This document shows positions 1 to 8,367 of a stretch of DNA of 33,345 nucleotides, piece after piece. The position numbers were made by a program, and so were the translations under genes. Source of the stretch: Minisyncoccota bacterium (GTDB taxonomy: Bacteria; Patescibacteriota; Minisyncoccia; Phycocordibacterales; UBA918); the NCBI GenBank assembly GCA_022841645.1, contig JALHRC010000001.1, positions 1 to 33,345 on the forward strand. The letters run 5' to 3'. Position 1 is the stretch's first letter, and every line of letters begins with the position of its first letter. The notes under the pieces are model-generated. The model did no database searches and was not told where the DNA came from. It saw only the letters and a list, made by a program, of their open reading frames with translations.

Positions 1-75
1 GTTAAAAACCAAGGCATCCCCCGCTACGAACAACTCCACGCCGCACCACCACAAGCATCTTTATTCACCACCTAA
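1..75 (+). CDS. C-terminal tail of an unidentified protein (partial)
   Basis: Frame 1 is open from the window edge to a TAA at 73-75 and encodes 24 residues ending in PPQASLFTT. The frame is followed at once by a good intrinsic terminator, which supports a real gene end. The near-terminal QASLF fits the QxxLF beta-clamp-binding consensus, and DnaE in this window has a similar QTSLF. A DNA repair or replication protein is possible but cannot be established from 24 residues. Confidence 0.45.
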   Translation, partial: VKNQGIPRYEQLHAAPPQASLFTT

Positions 76-87
76 CCGAACGCCGAT

Positions 88-123
88 ACCCCGTATGCTT
101 GCATCGGGGTTGTTCATTTTTTT
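88..123 (+). terminator. Intrinsic terminator
   Basis: ACCCCG and ATGC pair with GCAT and CGGGGT around a TT loop, with one bulged T. A run of seven T follows five bases after the stem. It lies 12 bases after the TAA of the partial upstream gene. The TTG proposed as a start at 99 falls inside this stem-loop. Confidence 0.7.
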
Positions 124-128
124 CCGTA

Positions 129-362
129 ATGAAGCGACTCTACCTCAAAGAGCCTTTTAATAAAGTCGTTCTTATATCTGGAGATGGTGATTACAAATCA
201 ATGGTTGATTTTCTTATTGACCAAAATCGATTTGAAAAACTTCTTTTTCCAAAGCAGCGCTACGCCTCATCTTTGTACAAGTCCTTAGGGGCTCATTATT
301 TTGCCGATCTATCAGACGAGGGGACGCGAAACAAAATAGAAAAAATGAAAAGGGCTCCTTAG
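129..362 (+). pseudogene. Truncated NYN-domain (LabA/DUF88-like) protein remnant
   Basis: From the first ATG (129) the frame encodes 77 residues that read like the C-terminal half of a NYN/PIN-like nuclease domain: KVVLISGDGDYKSMVDFL, then LLFPKQRYASSLYKSLG and YFADLSD. The SGDGDY motif supplies conserved acidic residues of the family's metal site. The N-terminal half, which carries the first catalytic Asp and the conserved Asn, is missing, and the upstream sequence holds a terminator and another gene's end. The ORF-track TTG at 99 sits inside that terminator hairpin and has been rejected. It is therefore probably a 5'-truncated remnant. A short functional protein is possible but less likely. 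It ends in TAG, which overlaps its own terminator region. Confidence 0.65.
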
Positions 363-387
363 GTAGTTAGCCGTTCGGAACCCTTTT
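348..387 (+). terminator. Intrinsic terminator after the NYN remnant
   Basis: AAAAGGGCTCC pairs with GGAACCCTTTT with one mismatch, so the T-rich end lies within the 3' arm. The gap from 388 to 640 holds no gene I can support. Its only clear structure is the hairpin at 547-579. Confidence 0.55.
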
Positions 388-546
388 CGTCGTGATGTGT
401 CAATTGTATGCTTTTTTAAATAATTGTCAACCGTGACTAAGTACCTGAAACGTTAAGAAAACTCCTATAAAGACGTATCACTTAACGAGCTACACTAGGT
501 GCTGTTTCTAGGCTAATATTATCGCTAATAATTATGGATCATTAAG

Positions 547-579
547 CCAAAGGCACCACCCGTAAGGTGGTGCCTTTGG
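547..579 (-). terminator. Strong hairpin downstream of the PfkB gene
   Basis: A perfect 14-bp stem (CCAAAGGCACCACC / GGTGGTGCCTTTGG) closes a 5-base loop, 62 bases past the kinase stop codon. No U-tract follows on either strand, so it may terminate or stabilise the 3' end without being a textbook intrinsic terminator. Confidence 0.55.
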
Positions 580-640
580 TCGCTTGTGACTATTTTGTGA
601 GTGGTAAGTACTCTGGATTGTTTCACCCGACTCGCAAAGA

Positions 641-1645
641 CTAGATTTGGCGGGCTTGGTATTCGGCGGGGCGGTTCTGCAGGTACCCTTCGAGCGCTTC
701 GCGGGTAAGGAGGCCAGCCTGGGCACCGATGTGCTGCACGACTGACATAGAGTTGATAGGTCCCCAGGCGAGCGCTTCGGCTGGCGTTTTGCCGAGTGCG
801 ATGGCCGCTGTGAAGGTGGTTGAGAACGAGTCGCCGGCACCGGTGCGGTCGACCGGGGGTGCTGGATCGGGGTACATCGGCATGTGCCAAGCAATATCGT
901 TTTCATCGATGACGTAGGCGCCATGAGGGCCGTCGGTCACTACTGGAAGCTTTGGCCCCAGAGCGCGTAGTCCACGGATGAGCGTCGGCACGTCTTGTTC
1001 GGTGGTCTTGAGGATAAGCTGCGCTTCCTCCTTGTTGCAGAAGAAAATTTCGGTCACTTCGTAGAGGTCTTTCAGTGCCTCGACACCGAGTTTAATCTGG
1101 AACGTACCCGGCTGGAAGACCAGTTTGCTCTCGGGGTGGGCTTTCACGTAGCGGGCGATTTCGTGATGGTGCTCGATACCATGCTCACCAATGGACGAGA
1201 AGTAAATAAAACGCGGCGGGGTAGGGAAGTCGGGCAAGCGGTACTCAAACTTCTCGTGTTTAATGAGAATAGTACGCTCGGGGCCGTAGCGCAGGACGTA
1301 GTGGAAGTTGGTCTGCTTGCCTTCGTGCATCTTTACAAAGTCAGTATGAACACCCTCGGTGCGCAGCGCCTCGAGGCAGTCTTTGCCGTTGCGATCGTTG
1401 CCTAAGTTTGTCACGAGCCCGGTACTAAGGCCGAGGCGGTGGGCGGCCACAGCGGCGTTTGGTGAGTTACCTACCGCATTTACCACCACCACATCCTGGT
1501 AGGGGAGTTTGGTGCCAAAGGGCATCTGAAGCGTCTGGCGGCCGGTGTCGAGGTCTATCGAAACGTCGGCGTCGTCCTTCGACAGCTCGATGAAGGCGTC
1601 GACGAGGATATCTCCGATAGCGACAAAATCATATTGTTGTGACAT
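641..1645 (-). CDS. PfkB-family carbohydrate/nucleoside kinase
   Basis: This 334-residue protein has the ribokinase fold signatures. There is an N-terminal VAIGDILVDAF strand, a glycine/asparagine substrate-binding stretch (NAVGNSPNAAVAAHRLGL), and the C-terminal PfkB signature DRTGAGDSFSTTFTAA, whose Asp is the catalytic base next to the anion-hole GAGD. It should transfer the ATP gamma-phosphate to a sugar or nucleoside in the cytoplasm. The exact substrate (ribose, fructose-type sugar, adenosine) cannot be read from sequence. I chose the start MSQQYDF rather than the track's upstream ATG because a TATACT box lies 8 nt before this ATG, inside the extended N-terminus. It is transcribed alone, divergent from the secreted protein at 1848, and ends in TAG. 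Confidence 0.85.
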   Translation of the reverse strand: MSQQYDFVAIGDILVDAFIELSKDDADVSIDLDTGRQTLQMPFGTKLPYQDVVVVNAVGNSPNAAVAAHRLGLSTGLVTNLGNDRNGKDCLEALRTEGVHTDFVKMHEGKQTNFHYVLRYGPERTILIKHEKFEYRLPDFPTPPRFIYFSSIGEHGIEHHHEIARYVKAHPESKLVFQPGTFQIKLGVEALKDLYEVTEIFFCNKEEAQLILKTTEQDVPTLIRGLRALGPKLPVVTDGPHGAYVIDENDIAWHMPMYPDPAPPVDRTGAGDSFSTTFTAAIALGKTPAEALAWGPINSMSVVQHIGAQAGLLTREALEGYLQNRPAEYQARQI

Positions 1646-1653
1646 ACCTGCGC

Positions 1654-1659
1654 AGTATA
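1654..1659 (-). promoter_or_regulatory. -10 box (TATACT) of the PfkB gene, probably leaderless
   Basis: TATACT on the minus strand ends 8 nt before the ATG at 1645, so transcription would begin at or within a few bases of the start codon. No Shine-Dalgarno sequence is visible. Confidence 0.55.
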
Positions 1660-1827
1660 GCGCAGCGGGTAGCATCGCGCGAAAGCCGCCTGTTTATTTC
1701 GTAGATGGAGGGGGGGGTATTTGCACGACCTTGATGAAGAGATAAGGCGTGGCCTGCGTATTGCTACGTTTAGTTCTCAGTGTGTCTACGGTACACTTAA
1801 GAGGTAAATTGCATCAGTACTACTAGC

Positions 1828-1833
1828 TATACA
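1828..1833 (+). promoter_or_regulatory. -10 box (TATACA) for the secreted protein gene
   Basis: TATACA lies 14 nt before the ATG at 1848, giving a very short leader. No SD motif lies between them. The rest of the 1660-1847 gap shows no other feature I can support. Confidence 0.4.
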
Positions 1834-1847
1834 CTACATCTATCTCT

Positions 1848-4638
1848 ATGCGACGAATTCTTGTACTCACCATCGTTTGCTTTTTGTTCTTTGCAGGTGT
1901 TGTCTCAGTAGAAGCGGCCACCAGTGTAGAATTTGAAAATGCTGGTGAGGCCAGCCTGCCGGCGGGAGTGGTAACCTTTGGGCAGGTTTTTCTTAAGGGT
2001 GAAATACCGAGCGGTAGCGGACTGGTCGCAAAAACCGTTCGCACCACCATCCCCGCGCAAATTGATGTAAAGACCACGTGGCCTGATGGTTCGGCAAAAA
2101 TGGCCGTAGTGGCCGTTGAGCGGCCCACTCTAGCCGCTGGGCGCTCTGCTTCTTACGAACTACTCCGCGGAGCAGCCCCCACTGATAACCTATCACTTTC
2201 TGATGGACTTAAAGACCAGTCGTTTGTCGTTGATTTGGCTATTACCGGGCGACCAACCACAACGATCTCTGTCCTTGAGGAGGTTCGTCGCGCCGTGGCA
2301 AGTGGTGCTATCACTTATTGGCAGAAGGGGCCCTTGGCGACCGAGGGTCGCGTGGAGACGCGGATACCCAATAGCTCCTTCCGTCTCATTTTTGATGTGG
2401 CGGTGTATAAGGGAGGGGGTTTCGTGGTAAAGGCACAGTATGCCAACGACCGTGCCATGGAGGCGATTGGTGGCCCCGTTACCTACGGGGTTACAGCCAC
2501 TTTAAATGGTCGTGTTGTTGAACGGCGAACCGTTACGCAGCGGCAGTATCAAGCCTGGTTTGCTACCTACTCGTCTAATGATGCACACGGCACGCAGGGA
2601 CTGGGAGCTCCCGACCGTGGCTGGCTGAACATACAGCACGACCCGACCATATATGTCAAAGCAAGCGTTATTCCCGCCATTGACGATTCGCTTGAGCCAC
2701 TGAAAGAGCGCTTGGACGGATATAAAGCGGAAGCAGCTAGACGTGCGTCAAAAATAGTTTTAGACAGTAATGAACTTAATTTTTTGCGCTCGCCGACAAA
2801 TGATGATAAAAATTTGCTCCTGAATTCAGCTTTCTATTTACCACCGGCTATTGATTGGCTTCGCACTAATCATCCCTACGCAGCAGCTCGTACGCTGCAG
2901 ATTGCGCAACTCGCGGGTACTGCACAAATTCGCACGTTTGCTCCCGCGACTAATCGCTGGCTGACCAATATTGACGTTCCCAAACTTTTCCCGATGGACG
3001 GCTTTGACTCCTACTATACGGTACGAAACTTAACGCAGCGGAGAGACGGTTCCGAGTACAGTAACTTGTTTAGATATGTCACACCAGACTTTTCATTTAT
3101 TCCGTATGTGCGGACGGGAGAGCGCTGGCTGTATGATAATTTGATGGCTGAAGGCGCTCGGGCCTTTACGTACTTTAGGAAGCAGTTGCCACATTACTAC
3201 GACATCAGCACTGATTTCGGTAACTTGTTCGGCAACATTACTGTTTTGAAAGAGTATGGCAACTCCTATGCAACCGCTGACAGTCTTACCCAAGGGTCAA
3301 TTTTTGCTTTTCAGCTTACCGAAAACGCTCTCTGGGCAAGTATTCCGAGTAGTTTTGAAAATGGCTTTTTCGGATCAGTCGCCTATCGAAATTGGAAAGC
3401 GCTCGATGACTTACGAATTGCTTGGATAAATGATAGGTACACTGCTCCGGACCACTTCGGTCGTGCCTCGACACTCGTAAGTGACATGTTTGTAGCACAA
3501 CTTGCACTAGCGCACAGTCGTGGTGGAGTTGGTGCTCGTGCCAATATCGAATGGCCAAAAAAAAGATATCTCCAGTCGCCGCCGGTAGTAACAGCGCGTA
3601 CCGCTGATTTTCAGGTAAAGTGGTCGCTCTCTGCACTCGCTAGTATTTGGAGCGTTACAGGTGACGCTGCGGCCAAGCAAGCCTATGAAAGAATACTAGT
3701 AGAACTCAGTAATAGTCCTGCAAAGGGGCTTGCAACCAAAAAAAGTTTTCAAGAAAGGCCGATTGCTGGTCCTCTGATCCCCGGTGTTTACGAGGATTCG
3801 GTAACGGCAGAGGGTACCGTTGTTATAAAGCTACCCACCATTAGTTTGGCAGTACAGCCAACCGCTATCGAAAAAGGCAAGAGTGCCACCTTGCGCTGGT
3901 CCACCACTGATGCGACGTCGTGTAGTGGGACCCCTTTGGAGCTCAGTGGTGTGACGGGTCGGCAGGCAGTCTCTCCTGAGGTCTCAACAAGCTATACTGT
4001 GTCATGTAGTGGGCCGGGGGGTAGTACGTCGGCCTCTGTACTGCTGCGAGTAGCTGAACCGCAAGTTGCACCAGCCCAACTGTCGCCTGACGGTACTAGC
4101 ATCACTCCATCGTCTACCACCGGACTCCGCACCAGGGAAGGATCATGGGTATTCGACCCCCGAAGTGGCGCAACGGGACATCATCTCATAAAACTCAATG
4201 ATGTAGTTATTCGCGGCTTCGGAGCGATAGAGATGGCAGTAGGTGCCCAAGGGCGATTATTTGCGAGAAACATTCATAGTCGTTGGTTTATGTATCATGA
4301 GGGTCAGTGGTTGCGCGCGAGAGAATTCGGTGTCATTCCACCCTTACCTACTGCTACCAGTACTCCATCAGCGGCGGCGAACGTGACCGAAGGTGTGGTT
4401 CAAGGAGTGACTGACACCAAACCTTTTTTTTTCTCGACTCTCCCTGCGCTCCTCGGGCGACGAAGTCACATCCCTCCAGTGGCTTCTTCAAAATCTCGGT
4501 TTCTACAACGACAGGATTACGGGCTACTTCGGCCCCGCTACTGAAGCCGCTGTCAAAGCCTACCAAGCAGCCCGTGGCCTTGAGTCTCTGGGCGTCGTAG
4601 GTCCACAGACCAGAGAACAGCTTAATAGTGAATGGTAA
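1848..4638 (+). CDS. Large secreted surface protein: toroid-like domain, Ig-like domain, PG-binding domain (frameshifted)
   Basis: Residues 1-23 form a signal peptide (RRILVLTIVCFLFFAGV...VEA). Residues ~30-110 (VTFGQVFLKGEIP..., WPDGSAKMAVVAV..., AAGRSASYEL) resemble the N-terminal beta domain of secreted polysaccharide-lyase-like proteins. Residues ~300-620 are helix-rich with recurring Trp/Tyr-rich segments and suggest an alpha/alpha toroid, as in glycan-active enzymes. An Ig-like repeat follows (TLRWSTTDATSCSG...TSYTVSCSGPGG), a type common in Parcubacteria surface proteins. Frame 0 then runs out of homology and stops at TGA 4542. From 4432 the +1 frame encodes a clear PG_binding_1 domain (SLRSSGDEVTSLQWLLQNLG, ITGYFGPATEAAVKAYQ, GVVGPQTREQLN) ending in TAA at 4636-4638. 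Joining the frames gives about 929 residues. The enzymatic role is inferred only from fold-like features, and I see no catalytic residues I could name. Confidence 0.7.
4424..4432 (+). other. T9 homopolymer at the frame junction (slippage site, indel or sequencing error)
   Basis: Nine consecutive T lie exactly where the frame encoding the signal peptide and Ig-like domain must change to reach the PG-binding domain. Eight T would fuse the frames as ...DTKPFFSRLSLRSSGDEV. The sequence alone cannot separate transcriptional slippage, a true mutation or a homopolymer read error. Confidence 0.75.
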
Positions 4639-4733
4639 GTAAGCGCCGTCGGGTGTAATTTTCCTAAGGAAAACTTGTTTGAAAAAAGCCCCTGTAGGGG
4701 GTGGGTGATTCGCTGGCCACCGGGGAATAAATG

Positions 4734-4742
4734 TGCTATAGT
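4734..4742 (+). promoter_or_regulatory. Extended -10 (TGCTATAGT) of the L25 gene
   Basis: TG-C-TATAGT ends 9 nt before the ATG at 4752. The expected transcription start is within about 3 nt of the ATG, so the mRNA is leaderless or nearly so. Confidence 0.6.
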
Positions 4743-4751
4743 CGCGCTCGT

Positions 4752-5387
4752 ATGACTCTCACATTAGCTGCAGAAAAGCGAGGAAACGAAAAAAGCGCGC
4801 ATGTCCTGCGAGCCGCTGGTATGCTGCCCGGGGTGGTGTATGGCCCTACCCGCGAGCCGCTTTCGATCACGCTCACAAAAAAAGAATTTGATAAGGTCTT
4901 TAAAACGGCGGGCGAGTCGACCATTATTGAACTCACCGGCCTTGGTACTCCCGTCTCAGTACTCGTGAAGGAGGTTGATTTTGCTCCGACCAAGGGCGGC
5001 GTGCGCCACGTTGATTTCTACGCGCTAGAAATGAACAAAGAAATCACCGCTACTGTCCCGCTCCATTTCATCGGCGAGTCTCCAGCGGAAAAGGCTGGTG
5101 GTGTCGTCAATCGCGTACTTCATGAAATCGAAGTGACCTGTATGCCGGTCAACCTGCCGTCACACATCGATGTCGATATTTCAACCCTCGAGAATATTGG
5201 TGACCAATTCCATATCTCTGACCTCGCAATTCCTAAGGGAGTAGCGGTCGACACTGGCGCCGAAGAGGTGGTGGTAGTCATCGGTGAGCCGGCCGAAGAA
5301 GAGGAAGTGCCGGTCGAGCCTGTTGATATGTCTGCAATTGAAGTAGAGAAGAAGGGCAAGACCGAAGAAGAGACGACTGCAGAATAA
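4752..5387 (+). CDS. rplY: 50S ribosomal protein L25/Ctc
   Basis: The protein is 211 residues with the long CTC (L25/TL5) architecture. The N-terminal 5S-rRNA-binding beta domain (TLAAEKRGNEKSAHVLRAAGMLPGVVYG, VKEVDFAPTKGGVRHVDFYAL) is followed by the C-terminal TL5 beta domain (PLHFIGESPAEKAGGVVNRVLHEIEV, LPSHIDVDISTLENIGDQFHISDL) and an acidic, disordered tail rich in Glu. It binds 5S rRNA in the large subunit. I chose the start MTLTLAAEKR because family proteins begin there and the -10 box lies just upstream. The track's extra seven residues would lie within the promoter. It is monocistronic, bounded downstream by a 19-bp hairpin. Confidence 0.93.
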   Translation: MTLTLAAEKRGNEKSAHVLRAAGMLPGVVYGPTREPLSITLTKKEFDKVFKTAGESTIIELTGLGTPVSVLVKEVDFAPTKGGVRHVDFYALEMNKEITATVPLHFIGESPAEKAGGVVNRVLHEIEVTCMPVNLPSHIDVDISTLENIGDQFHISDLAIPKGVAVDTGAEEVVVVIGEPAEEEEVPVEPVDMSAIEVEKKGKTEEETTAE

Positions 5388-5408
5388 CGAAGCGAGGAGG
5401 TTTGTATG

Positions 5409-5449
5409 CCAAAGAGTCGCCCTGGGTGTAACCCAGGGCGACTCTTTGG
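5409..5449. terminator. 19-bp perfect hairpin after rplY, abutting the next promoter
   Basis: CCAAAGAGTCGCCCTGGGT pairs perfectly with its complement across a 3-base loop. No T-run follows on the plus strand. Its last bases merge into the extended -10 of the following gene. Confidence 0.6.
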
Positions 5450-5455
5450 TATACT
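5447..5455 (+). promoter_or_regulatory. Extended -10 (TGGTATACT) of the transglycosylase gene
   Basis: TG-G-TATACT ends 11 nt before the ATG at 5467. The -35 position would fall inside the preceding hairpin, so the extended -10 probably carries recognition. Confidence 0.6.
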
Positions 5456-5466
5456 AAACACATACT

Positions 5467-6837
5467 ATGCGTGTTTTGTGTTCGTGGTGCCTCCTGTTTA
5501 TTTTAGTGCTTCTTAGTAGCGTACCTTTTACTATAGACGCTGCTGAGACTGATGCTGAACGCCGAGCCCGTCTTGAGGCTGAACTCCAGGCCGTGGAGCG
5601 ACAAATCCTTACCCAGCAAGTGCTGGTGGAAGACAAAGAGCAAGAGCGACAATCGCTCGAGCGTGACATTGCGCTCATTGAGGGACAGATCAAAAAAGCC
5701 CAGCTCGGTATTCAGGCGCGGTCACTTTCTATTCTCCAAATTTCCGACCAAATTGGTGAAAAGCAGGAGGTGATTGCTCTGCTGGAGAACAAACTTGAAA
5801 ATCAGCGCGAGTCACTCGCCGACCTCGTGCGTCGCAGCGCAGTGATGGACGACTATTCGCTCACTGAGGTGATGCTCAGTCGACAAAACTTCTCCGATTT
5901 TTTTAGTGATGTGGCCGCCTTCGCCGCGATCAAGGATTCGCTCAATGAGTCAGTCTCAGCACTTCATCATATCCGCCGTGACACCTACGAACAAAAGACG
6001 CAACTTGAAGAGAAACAACAAACCGAAGCTGAAATGAAGCGTATTCAGGAGCTCGAAAAACAAAATATCGAAGTTAAAGAAAAAGAGAAAGAACAGATTC
6101 TGACAGTCACCAAGGGAGAAGAACAACAGTACCGGCAACTACTAGAGTCACAGCAGCGCTCGGCCGCGCAGCTACGAGCCGCACTCTTCCAACTTCTTGG
6201 TGGGGGCGGTGGCATTCCGTTTCCTGAGGCGGTAGAGCTTGCGAAGTACGCCAGTCGCGTGACGGGCGTTGATGCGGCACTTATTCTCGCCATTCTTGAG
6301 CAAGAAACCAACCTTGGTTCTAACCTAGGAAGTTGCGCGTATAACGACATTCGGGGTGATCGGGCGGTGATGCATCCCGACCGCGATGCCCCTATCTTTT
6401 TGGCCGTCGCACAGATTTTGGGCTTTGACGCCCGTACGCGCAGTGTATCGTGTCCACTTATCAGTGGTGGGCAGCGTGTTGGGTGGGGTGGTGCGATGGG
6501 GCCGTCGCAGTTTATTCCGTCGACCTGGGCGATTTATGGCGGCATTGTAAATAACGGCAGTGGGTGGGTGTACAGCGAAGCTGCTGACGCAATTCGTCGC
6601 ATCAATGGCAACAATTCTCCGGCAAATCCCTTCAACAACCGCGACGCCTTTATCGCGACCGCGCTCCTCCTGCGCGACAATGGCGCTACCGGTGCTTACG
6701 CCAGCGACCGCCTGGCGGCGCTGCGCTACTACGCCGGCTGGGGCGGAGCAAACAATCCCTCAAACGCCTTTTATGGTGACCAAGTAATGCAGCGCAAGAG
6801 TCGCCTCGCGCAAGAAATCACCATTTTGGGGCAGTAG
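5467..6837 (+). CDS. Secreted coiled-coil lytic murein transglycosylase
   Basis: The 456-residue protein starts with a signal peptide (~1-25, [20 protein letters not shown]). A long heptad-rich coiled coil (~26-235, many Glu/Gln/Lys/Arg) resembles the EnvC/PcsB-type regulator regions of cell-wall hydrolases. After a GGGGG hinge comes a lysozyme-like SLT domain (~245-456). The catalytic Glu is probably in [16 protein letters not shown], and [13 protein letters not shown] is the family's substrate-cleft motif. [10 protein letters not shown] near the end is also typical. It should cleave the MurNAc-GlcNAc bond outside the cytoplasmic membrane, with the coiled coil as a likely control or partner module. 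It has its own promoter and stands between two ribosomal protein genes, which is probably fortuitous. It ends in TAG. Confidence 0.85.
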   Translation: MRVLCSWCLLFILVLLSSVPFTIDAAETDAERRARLEAELQAVERQILTQQVLVEDKEQERQSLERDIALIEGQIKKAQLGIQARSLSILQISDQIGEKQEVIALLENKLENQRESLADLVRRSAVMDDYSLTEVMLSRQNFSDFFSDVAAFAAIKDSLNESVSALHHIRRDTYEQKTQLEEKQQTEAEMKRIQELEKQNIEVKEKEKEQILTVTKGEEQQYRQLLESQQRSAAQLRAALFQLLGGGGGIPFPEAVELAKYASRVTGVDAALILAILEQETNLGSNLGSCAYNDIRGDRAVMHPDRDAPIFLAVAQILGFDARTRSVSCPLISGGQRVGWGGAMGPSQFIPSTWAIYGGIVNNGSGWVYSEAADAIRRINGNNSPANPFNNRDAFIATALLLRDNGATGAYASDRLAALRYYAGWGGANNPSNAFYGDQVMQRKSRLAQEITILGQ

Positions 6838-6886
6838 GCGTACATTTATCAGCGATGTTAGCAACGGTTGCCAAAATAGGCCAGTC

Positions 6887-6895
6887 TGGTATAGT
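6887..6895 (+). promoter_or_regulatory. Extended -10 (TGGTATAGT) of the L31 gene
   Basis: TG-G-TATAGT ends 10 nt before the ATG at 6906. This places the transcription start next to the start codon and decides the start, since the track's earlier ATG lies upstream of the promoter. Confidence 0.6.
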
Positions 6896-6905
6896 GGGCC
6901 GCACT

Positions 6906-7181
6906 ATGAAAGCAGATATTCATCCCGAGGATTACCGTCTCGTCATTTTCCACGATAACTCCAGTGGGGCTCGTTGGCTTGTGGGCTCAACCGTGGAGTC
7001 GAGTGAGACCGACACGTGGGAAGATGGCAAGGAATACCCACTCGCACGAGTGGACGTTTCGAGCGCCAGTCACCCTTTTTACACCGGTGAGGAGAAGGTA
7101 ATGGACACCGCTGGTCGCGTCGAGCGCTTCAAGAATCGCGCCGCTGCAGCAAAGACTGTTACCCGCAAGAAGAAAGCGTAG
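6906..7181 (+). CDS. rpmE2: 50S ribosomal protein L31 type B
   Basis: The 91-residue protein begins [21 protein letters not shown], which matches the start of type B L31, and continues with SSHPFYTG-type sequence ([26 protein letters not shown]). It contains no cysteine, so it is the zinc-free (C-minus) form. The C-terminal tail is basic (TVTRKKKA), as expected for an rRNA-binding extension. It sits at the subunit interface near 5S rRNA and the central protuberance, as does L25 two genes upstream. It has its own promoter and is followed by a strong hairpin. It ends in TAG. Confidence 0.92.
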   Translation: MKADIHPEDYRLVIFHDNSSGARWLVGSTVESSETDTWEDGKEYPLARVDVSSASHPFYTGEEKVMDTAGRVERFKNRAAAAKTVTRKKKA

Positions 7182-7192
7182 CGTCGTTTAAA

Positions 7193-7243
7193 GAAGGACC
7201 CGCTCGTCCCTGCCCTTGTGGTGGCCTGACGAGCGGGTCCTTC
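7193..7243. terminator. 16-bp hairpin after rpmE2
   Basis: GAAGGACCCGCTCGTC pairs perfectly with GACGAGCGGGTCCTTC around a 19-base loop. There is no T-tract, and 65 bases remain before prfA. Confidence 0.6.
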
Positions 7244-7308
7244 TCGTGTAGACTTGAGGCTACCTGGTCACGTAAAGCAGAAGGAAGTCGGGACCACACG
7301 ATGTATTT

Positions 7309-8307
7309 ATGGACTTTTCTCCTGAACAACTAAGCGCATTTCGCGAGAATTCTAAAACGCAATTTTTGGCGCGGCAGTTTGATGAACTCTCTCTGAAACG
7401 AGACGAAGCAGTGGCGATGGGAAATGAAGACGCTGCCTTTGCCGAACTCGCTGGGGAAGAACTGCGCGTGCTCGACGAACAGCGCACGGCGCTCTATACC
7501 GAAATGTCACGGATTCTCGAGGAGACGAAAGTGGAGGAAGAAAAGCCTTACGGTGTCGTACTCGAAGTGCGTGCCGGGGCAGGTGGTGACGAGGCTGCGC
7601 TCTTTGCTGAGGAACTCTCGCGCATGTACCTCCGTTTTGCTGAGCAGAGTGGCTGGCGCTACACCACCGAGCACGAATCACGGGCAGCCTCGGGTGGCTA
7701 TAAGGAAGCAGCCTTTGAAATTATTGGTGGGGCAGTGTACGACGCCCTGCGCTACGAAACCGGGGTCCATCGCGTGCAGCGCATTCCGGTTACCGAAAAG
7801 GCGGGTCGTATCCATACCTCCACGGCCTCGGTGGCTATCTTGCCCATGCGCAAAAAGCCTATTATCGAAGTCAACCCAAGTGATATCGAAATGGAATTCT
7901 CGCGGGCTGGCGGCGCCGGGGGGCAGAACGTCAACAAGGTTGAGACGGCCGTACGGCTCATCCATAAGCCGACGGGAATCGACGTGCGTAGCCAGTCTGA
8001 GCGCAGCCAGCTTAAAAACCGCGAAAAGGCCATGGCTATTTTGCTCGCTAAACTGGAGGCGGTCCACGTGGAGGAGGAGGCCAAACGCCACGCTTCAGAG
8101 CGCAAAAACCAAATCGGTACCGGCGACCGCTCGGAGAAAATCCGCACCTACAATTTCCCCCAAAGCCGTATTACTGACCACCGGATCAAGCAGTCCTGGC
8201 ACGACCTCGAAGGAGTCTTGAGCGGTGACTTAAGTGGCATCGTAGCGGCCTTGACCGCGGTCGCCGCCGGGGGTGAGGTAGGGAGCGGCGAGGAGGTTGC
8301 GGACTAA
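7309..8307 (+). CDS. prfA: Peptide chain release factor 1
   Basis: The 332-residue protein recognises UAA and UAG stop codons and triggers peptidyl-tRNA hydrolysis in the ribosomal A site. Visible elements are an N-terminal helical domain (~1-90), the PxT recognition tripeptide PVT in [19 protein letters not shown], and the catalytic GGQ in [12 protein letters not shown] (~205). PVT is the RF1 type, not the SPF of RF2. The family is usually 355-360 residues, and the shortening is mainly at the N-terminus. It is followed 60 nt later by rpsB. RF1 matters here because nearly every gene in this window stops with UAA or UAG. Confidence 0.93.
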   Translation: MDFSPEQLSAFRENSKTQFLARQFDELSLKRDEAVAMGNEDAAFAELAGEELRVLDEQRTALYTEMSRILEETKVEEEKPYGVVLEVRAGAGGDEAALFAEELSRMYLRFAEQSGWRYTTEHESRAASGGYKEAAFEIIGGAVYDALRYETGVHRVQRIPVTEKAGRIHTSTASVAILPMRKKPIIEVNPSDIEMEFSRAGGAGGQNVNKVETAVRLIHKPTGIDVRSQSERSQLKNREKAMAILLAKLEAVHVEEEAKRHASERKNQIGTGDRSEKIRTYNFPQSRITDHRIKQSWHDLEGVLSGDLSGIVAALTAVAAGGEVGSGEEVAD

Positions 8308-8327
8308 GGTCCCTTGTGGTACCATCG

Positions 8328-8357
8328 GGCGCACTCTAAAGCGCCAGTCGCTTTTTT
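8328..8357 (+). promoter_or_regulatory. Possible leader hairpin/attenuator before rpsB
   Basis: GGCGC and GCGCC can pair around an 8-base loop, and a T6 run follows after six bases, just before the rpsB start. This could be a weak terminator in the leader or a translational control structure. The stem is short, so the call is tentative. Confidence 0.25.
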
Positions 8358-8367
8358 ATCATTATCT

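Noticed and set aside
4659-4673. TTTTCCTAAGGAAAA palindrome as a terminator of the secreted-protein gene
   Set aside because: The stem is only six A/T-rich pairs with a 3-base loop and no proper U-tract. Nearby CCCC/GGGG pairing is also too short to support.
7424-8221. 265-residue ORF in another frame of prfA
   Set aside because: It overlaps RF1 with its intact GGQ and PVT motifs. The translation is Arg/Ser-rich, typical of an out-of-frame reading.
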